From contig CM055103.1 of the NCBI GenBank assembly GCA_029204225.1, positions 38,848,255-38,912,254 of the forward strand: DNA of 64,000 nt. The letters run 5' to 3'. Position 1 is the first letter of the stretch. Each line of letters begins with the position of its first letter. Below the pieces are notes generated by a model. That model was not told where the DNA came from. It made no database searches and saw only the letters and a program-made list of their open reading frames with translations. Both the position numbers and the translations under genes were made by a program. The DNA comes from Diphasiastrum complanatum (lineage: Eukaryota > Streptophyta > Lycopodiopsida > Lycopodiales > Lycopodiaceae). Shown one piece after another: positions 58,340-64,000 of this stretch.

Positions 58340-58589
58340 AGCGTGAAGGTTGAAAAGTGTCATGAAGATCACTTCGAGCCATTTGACTTTCGCCTCGTCT
58401 GACTTTCTCTTGTTGTATCACAAAGAATTTTCTTTCGCAAACTTTTCACGTTCGTGTCTCTTCGTCAGGGTGTTCGTGAACTTTTTCGCTTTGTGTCTTT
58501 TCTTCAGACTGAGGGCTGAAAGCTAGCAAAGCTTTGATAATAGAAACGTTTTGTTTCTTCATACTTCACATCAGTGCAACATTTTATTA

Positions 58590-59330
58590 TTATTATTACC
58601 TTGTATGTGGACAACACACTACTTTTTAGCGACAATGTCGAACTGATAAAAGATGCTAAGGGAATATTGTCCTTAGAATTCGACATGATGGATTTGGGTA
58701 AGCTCATTACTGTCTTGCTATTCAAATCTGAAGAGACAGAGAACAAAAGCTAATACACATTACTCAACAGAGGTATATTTACAATATGCTAATTAGATAT
58801 AATCTGATGAATTAGCTCACTCACCAATGGACCCAAGACTCAAATTGTCGAAGAACCAGTGTCCTCATGCAGAAGAAGAGAAGGAGTAGATGCATAAGTA
58901 CCCATATCAATCGATAATAGGTTCTCTCATGTACGCGATGATCTATACCGAACCGAACATAACTTTTGCAACCAATTCCTTAAGCCAATACATGACTAAT
59001 CCGGATACAGTAGAAGGCTCTTCTCTGAGTAATTAGATACATTCGACATGGACCAATGCATCTGTTATGGAGTAGTCAACAATGACAAACTCAATATACT
59101 CAATAGTTATTCAGATGCGAGTTGGGCAAGAGATGCAGACACTCGTAGATCCACATCTAGATTTACATTCTTTCACAACAATGGTCCAATCTCATGGAAC
59201 AGTCACAAGCAAATCTCAATAGCTCTATCTTTGTGGAATAATTCAATGTGACAAATTCGCTTGCCAGTAGAATGCATTCATCTGTCAATGTCTTTATTTG
59301 AGTTTAATAAGCATAAACATGCTCTCTTTG
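58590..59330 (+). pseudogene. Copia RT/RNase H relic, plus strand
   Basis: The plus strand reads LYVDNTLLFSDNVELIKDAK (the catalytic YVDD has become YVDN), then LEFDMMDLGK, YQSIIGSLMYAMIYTEPNITFA (the pre-RNase H block) and YSDASWARDADTRRSTSRFTFF with NGPISWNSHKQ (RNase H core). Several frame changes and stops occur. No LTR was recognised. It is a different family from copies A and B. Confidence 0.8.
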
Positions 59331-59334
59331 TTTC

Positions 59335-60331
59335 ATTCAAATATTATTTAGCTTTGACTTCAAAAACATAATTCGAGATGGATTTTGTTACATCCATGTC
59401 CACTTTACATAATTATGAATAATCCTTGATGTGGATATTCAGTACTCTAGTGTACAAATTTATTAGTTATGCTTGTCCATTTCGGACTAGGCCAAAAATG
59501 TAATTAAAAACTTTGTGAGGGCTCAGGCATAGCCATTAGGACATGTGGAGCTATTACATATGTTTGATGGCTTTTTATACATGTAAAGGAGATCAAAAGC
59601 AACTGGGTTGGATTTGGAATCTTATAAAAAATATTCCTATTCCCCAGGGGCTTATATATACATGTAAGAACTGTGAAAAATGACAAATTCTAGCTTGATT
59701 TGTATGTAATTTTTTGATGTATGTTGTAAATCACATGTGTGAAACACGCAGTGTAGACATAGGCTAGATCATGATCATAGGGATTAGTTAGGATGTTTGA
59801 TGACGTTCCTAAATTACTGGACCAAACTACTCAAATCAAGGAGGTAGATGAGTAACTTAACCACCAAGTTGGCAAACCTAAAGGTTAAGATAAGATTGAC
59901 ATGTTTTAGGTCAACCAAATGTCAATTAGACACTTGAAAACATGATGGATTTTCACCAACCAACCAAGGAGAAAATCCCTATTGTACTTTCAATCTATCA
60001 TTCCATTGATGCAAGGTCAAAATTTGAGAGCTTTTTTACTATCTCGAGTTTTTCCCTCATTTGTGTGTTAATCTTATGACGCAATTGTAAACAACACTTG
60101 ATTAGAATGAATCTCAGCAATCAGGTTGTACTGGAGGTTGTACGACACACGTGGAGTCACGTTTTCTTGATTTGATTATTCTTTTGATTGCTCTTTATTG
60201 TATAATCGAAATTGTCATTCTAGATCAAATAAAGAGACTCTAGTTTTGCAAGAGATAGATAGATCAATCAATCAATCAGTGTTGGAGTCATTTGTAGGCT
60301 CATTTATGGTCCTACATACTGTAATTTAACA
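59335..60331. other. No gene recognised; may include a copia LTR
   Basis: The right end reads ACTGTAATTTAACA just before a PBS-like site, so the last few hundred bases could be an LTR. No second copy is in the window. Confidence 0.35.
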
Positions 60332-60343
60332 TGGTATCAGATC
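60332..60343 (+). other. PBS-like site, plus strand
   Basis: TGGTATCAGATC differs by one base from the initiator tRNA-Met PBS. The sequence to its right has no recognisable gag, so it is weak support for an eroded copia element. Confidence 0.4.
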
Positions 60344-60935
60344 CAAGCACAAGAGGATAATTAATGATCAAAACACAATCCATTTTTGGCAAGTTTGTTG
60401 CTAGGAAACTAGTCTTGAGAGGGCGAGTCCAAATCAAATGTTTGCTTGAAAATTTGTGATCCAAACTTGGTGAGGGTCGACAACCATATTGTCCACACAT
60501 GTGGAAGCCTCTTTACCTACATTTAATCTTCATATTTCATAATATCCAAACAATTTCATTTTACATCATCTTGATGAGTTCTTTGGTGCAAACTCAAGGA
60601 GAAGCATCAAATTTTATTTGCCATTAATGAGATTTGACTTAGTGTCATGAAATCAAATTAATTGAGGCTAAGAACAAGCCCTTTAAAGTTGATTTACAAG
60701 TCTTCTAGAACCATCAAGTAGAGGGAAAGAGATTAAGTCATTGTTTGTCAAATACATATGGCTTGCATTTTTGCTAATAGTTTTTTTTTTTGACCAAGTC
60801 CAAAGTCCTGTGTATACTCGATGACCTCCTAGAAAGGAAACATCATTACATTCAGAATTATATCCATATGTGCTAAATCTAAAATATGAAAATCATTTTA
60901 TTCTCTATACTTGTGAATCAAAACTAGGAGCTTTG
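60344..60935. other. No gene recognised
   Basis: No domain seen. The copia copy B sequence starts abruptly at about 60940. Confidence 0.4.
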
Positions 60936-60940
60936 AAACT

Positions 60941-63580
60941 ATGATCCATTTGTCCTTCTCTGGACGTTCAACTGCCTCCTCAAATGTTTGTGGTTCGCCA
61001 CTGAATCCACAAGACCCTTATGACGTAGAAGCTGAGCTGCCTGGCACATATCTTGCTAGCGTTTTTTCTTGTCTTGTCGACCTTCTAGGAGATCCTCCTA
61101 GAACTGCTATGCCTTTGTCTTTTTCTGCTCTACTAGGTCCGGAACCATTTCGGTTTACAGGTACTATAGCAGTTGGTTGCCTCTCGAAACTTTCTTCGTC
61201 TGCGACTCAAAAATCTTCGTGTTCGTGTTCGTCCTCTACTCCCTCTATCATAGTGGGCAAATCATAGTACTGTCTTTCAAGAATTTCATAGCTGACAGGA
61301 TCATCGATCGTTATGCTCTCATCAAACTTGACATCCCTGACTGTCTTCACAGTGTTTGTCTCTGACATGTAGACTCTGTAGTATGACGAATTATTGCCAT
61401 ATCATACAAGATATCCCTGTTCGGCTTTCTCATCAAGCTTCTTTTAAAGCGTATCTGGAATATGTGCATAAGCTGCACAACCAAAGACTCTGATGTGAGT
61501 CAGTTTGGATTTTCTACCCCACCATAATTCGTGTGGTGTCATGTGAGGAACAACCGACTTTCCTGTCCTGTTCTGAATGTGAGCAGCTGTAGCTACTGCT
61601 TCAGCCCATAGTACTCTTGGGCTTTCGAGTAGGCCATCATGCATCTGACAGCTTCCATTAGGGTCTTATTCCTTCTTTCTACAACACCGTTGTGCTGCGG
61701 TGTGTAAGATGCAGTCCTTTTGTGAATGATACCACGATCATTGCAAAAGTCAATGAAGCAATTCGAGATGTATTCTCCACCTCGATTTGTTCTGATCTGC
61801 TTCACTTTTTACCAGTGCATCTTTCTGTCCAATTCACATACTCTGTGAATTTGTCAAATGCTTCTGATTTGTTGTGAATAAAATACACTCTGGCAAATTT
61901 ATTGTAATCATCAATAAAGGTAATGTAATATTTTGAGCCCCCTACTGAGATCACATTGAAAGGTCCACATATGTCAAAATGCACTAACTCCAGAATCTTG
62001 GTCGTTCTGTAGGAGTCCTTGACAAATGGAGTGCGTGACACCTTATCCTTCAGGCATGCATCACAGCTCGTTGAACTGGTTGCATTCGAGATGCTCACCC
62101 CTGTGATTGCTCCATGATGGCTTGCTTGGTATAGTGCCATTGAATTTATATGACATAGTCTCTTGTGTCATAGAGTGTCTGGCAAATCATCATGAGTCTG
62201 ATGCACTTGATCTGTAGACAGGCGTACCTTCAAGTGATACAGATTGCCTTTTTTTCTGCCTTGAGTGATAAGCGTACTGGTACTTGCATCAACAACGTTG
62301 CATGCTTCGTTTGCGAATGTCACACGCATCCCTGCATCAACTATTATTGCCACAGATAACAAGTCGTGCTGCAGTGTAGGCATGAACAGAACATCTTCAA
62401 GTCGTCTGTCTCTGGCATTCGTGTTGAGCCACAATGAACCAATACCATTCACTTGATGTTTGGATCCATCTCCAAGAACAATGATCTTGATGGATCTGCA
62501 TTTCAAAAATCAGACATGATTCGTCTTGATGTAACGAAGTGTGAAGTAGCTTTTGAGTCTAGGATCACCTCTTGTGTGTCAGGTGTTGACACTGCACACA
62601 TGTCTGCACAGATATAGGCAATCGAATTATCTTGATTCGATCTTTGTTCACCCATTTTTGAGCTCTCTGGCTCCTCGACATAGGATGAACTATTATTGTT
62701 CTCCTGTCTGGTTTGTGCTGATTTGTTTCTTGGATTTAGGCGGTAGTCCATGGCTACATGACCTTTCTTGTGGCAGTGGATACACTCAATTTTTGGATTG
62801 AGCCAACACGAATCGACAGAATGTCCTTCGCGTTTGCATCTCACGCAGGTCTTCTTTTCTCCACTTTCATGTTTTGACCTTCCTTTGTTCTTCCATTTGC
62901 CTCTGCTGGTTTCTTTTGTCTGTTGATCACGATCCTACTTTCGATCTGACTCTCCTTAGGCTTGAATTGTTTCTTTGTCTTTTCTTTGTTGTTGTAGAGG
63001 ACTTGGTTAGAAGCATTCTTGTGATCTCGACAATTGTCTTTTCGAGTGTCATTGTAGGATCCTTAGCTAGCAGTGTTCTGGTTGCCTGGAAGGATCTTGG
63101 TAAGGCTCTCAACAGATAAGTGAGCTGCTTCTTTGTTGACACTGCATTTTTTGCTCCAAAATTGTGTAGTGCAAGGAATAGATCTTTCATCTTCCTAATA
63201 AAGGAAGTGAGGTCTTTGCCATCCCACTGCAGGTTTGTCAACTGATCCTCAAGCATCATTATCTGACTTCATGATTTCGTCTGAAATCTTGTGAGTAGTG
63301 TATCCCACATCTCCTTTGCCTTGGAGAGTGTAGCCAGGTCAAGTGTGAGGCTATCCTCGATGGATGATGATAACAAGGCTACTGCCTTGTCATTTTTCTC
63401 CCTCCATTCGCGTAGCTCCTTGCTTGTTGTTGTAGGCATCTCCTTGGTGCCATCAACCCAGGGGAATAATCCTTCACCCTTTAGTATCACCAAGGTCTTT
63501 ACCTTCCATGCTAGGAAGTTAGATCCTGATGAATCCATAACTGTATAGATCTTGGATTGTTTGTTGCTGATTGAAGCCAT
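60941..63580 (-). pseudogene. Copia copy B: gag, protease and integrase, truncated before RT
   Basis: Same family as copy A. Gag starts at ATG 63580 (MASISNKQSKIYTVMDSSGS), with a frameshift near 63265. The zinc knuckle CIHCHKKGHVAMDY has lost its last Cys. The protease active site reads LDSKATSH where copia has D-S-G-A-T-S-H, so the Gly after Asp-Ser is Lys. Integrase keeps CDACLKDKVSRTPF and FDICGPFNVISVGG, but the second catalytic Asp is Asn (RTNRGGEY). HNGVVERRNKTL keeps its Glu. The linker before RT runs to about 60941 (equivalent to about 55100 in copy A) and stops there, so RT, RNase H, PPT and 3' LTR are absent. Several frameshifts occur. Confidence 0.85.
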
Positions 63581-63681
63581 TGCTCCTGAATTTGTGTTCT
63601 TACTTATTAATGGTTGCTTGTTTGAATGTTTAGCCCCTTGGATCTGATAGCTTTTCGGCTATGTCAGACTTCGACAAGGTG

Positions 63682-63693
63682 GCTTTGATACCA
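63682..63693 (-). other. Primer binding site of copia copy B
   Basis: Minus-strand TGGTATCAAAGC, identical to that of copy A. Confidence 0.8.
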
Positions 63694-63694
63694 G

Positions 63695-64000
63695 TGATGC
63701 AAAAAATGCACTTAGAAAATGCAAATTCTAGCTAAAACTCTGATGACAAACTGATAAAAGATTTCTCAAACGATTCGAGAAACTTTTGCAGAACTTGAAT
63801 TATTTCTATTCGAAAATAATTCGTGTTGGATCAATCAGGCTCTGTAACACAACAAAATGAAACGAGACGAAATCTAGATGAAAACGAAATGAAGCAAAGT
63901 GAAGCAAAACTTAAACGAGCTCTAACATTGATTCATGTTGGAAGCATAGAGATTGCGAAACAAAATGAAATGAAGCGAAAGCATTCGCAAAAAGATCAAT
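63695..64000 (-). repeat. 5' LTR of copia copy B, cut by the window edge
   Basis: It starts TGATGC, like the LTR of copy A, and shares CAATCAGGCTCT-type and ACGAAAT-rich stretches with it, but has diverged considerably. The rest lies outside the window. Confidence 0.7.

Overview
The window is nuclear DNA of a land plant. The support is plant gene families with spliced GT-AG exons (a CAD1/NSL1-type MACPF gene and an F-box/kelch gene of the SKIP11 type), a fragment of a POLTERGEIST-type PP2C, and a dense, nested mix of Ty1/copia, Ty3-type and LINE remnants. It is AT-rich with GC-rich gene starts. The sequence alone does not fix the species.

Layout. 1-6490: a non-autonomous Ty3-type LTR retrotransposon on the minus strand (5' LTR 5222-6490, tRNA-Asp-type PBS, gag, protease, an unrecognised ORF, PPT, truncated 3' LTR). 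At its left is a second, inverted piece of the same family. 6491-7340: gag of another element, cut by that LTR. 7255-7860: a minisatellite. 9326-10690: an internally deleted copia element. 12078-13096: exon-like remains of an unknown gene. 13-24 kb: mostly non-coding, with CT/GA tracts, a satellite-like block that reverses orientation (19.8-21.2 kb), an (AC)n(GT)n palindrome and a 76-bp tRNA-like retroposon with an exact 18-bp target-site duplication.

24.3-33.6 kb: the main gene, a seven-exon MACPF gene on the plus strand whose exon phases all fit and give 599 codons. Its 4.1-kb first intron holds an antisense copia RT/RNase H relic. 33983-34342: N-terminal fragment of a POL/PLL-type PP2C, followed by a copia gag relic. 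37-39 kb: two tandem-repeat fields. 42.8-43.4 kb: LINE reverse-transcriptase relic. 47408-49015: intact F-box/kelch coding sequence on the minus strand, with microsatellite-rich leader DNA and a GC-rich promoter to its right. 50678-51720: tandem duplication with a 503-bp period.

52.9-64 kb: copia cluster. Copy A (53118-58260, minus) has both LTRs, PBS and PPT but lacks the protease and has nonsense codons in RT. Beyond its 5' LTR lies the 3' tip of another copy, so the LTR is shared. Copy B (60941-64000, minus) keeps a mutated protease but ends before RT. A third element, plus strand, leaves RT/RNase H at 58590-59330. Apart from the two host genes, everything recognisable is decayed mobile DNA. 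No operon-like or clustered pathway is present, and the two host genes share no evident function beyond general plant roles (cell-death control; ubiquitin ligase substrate choice).
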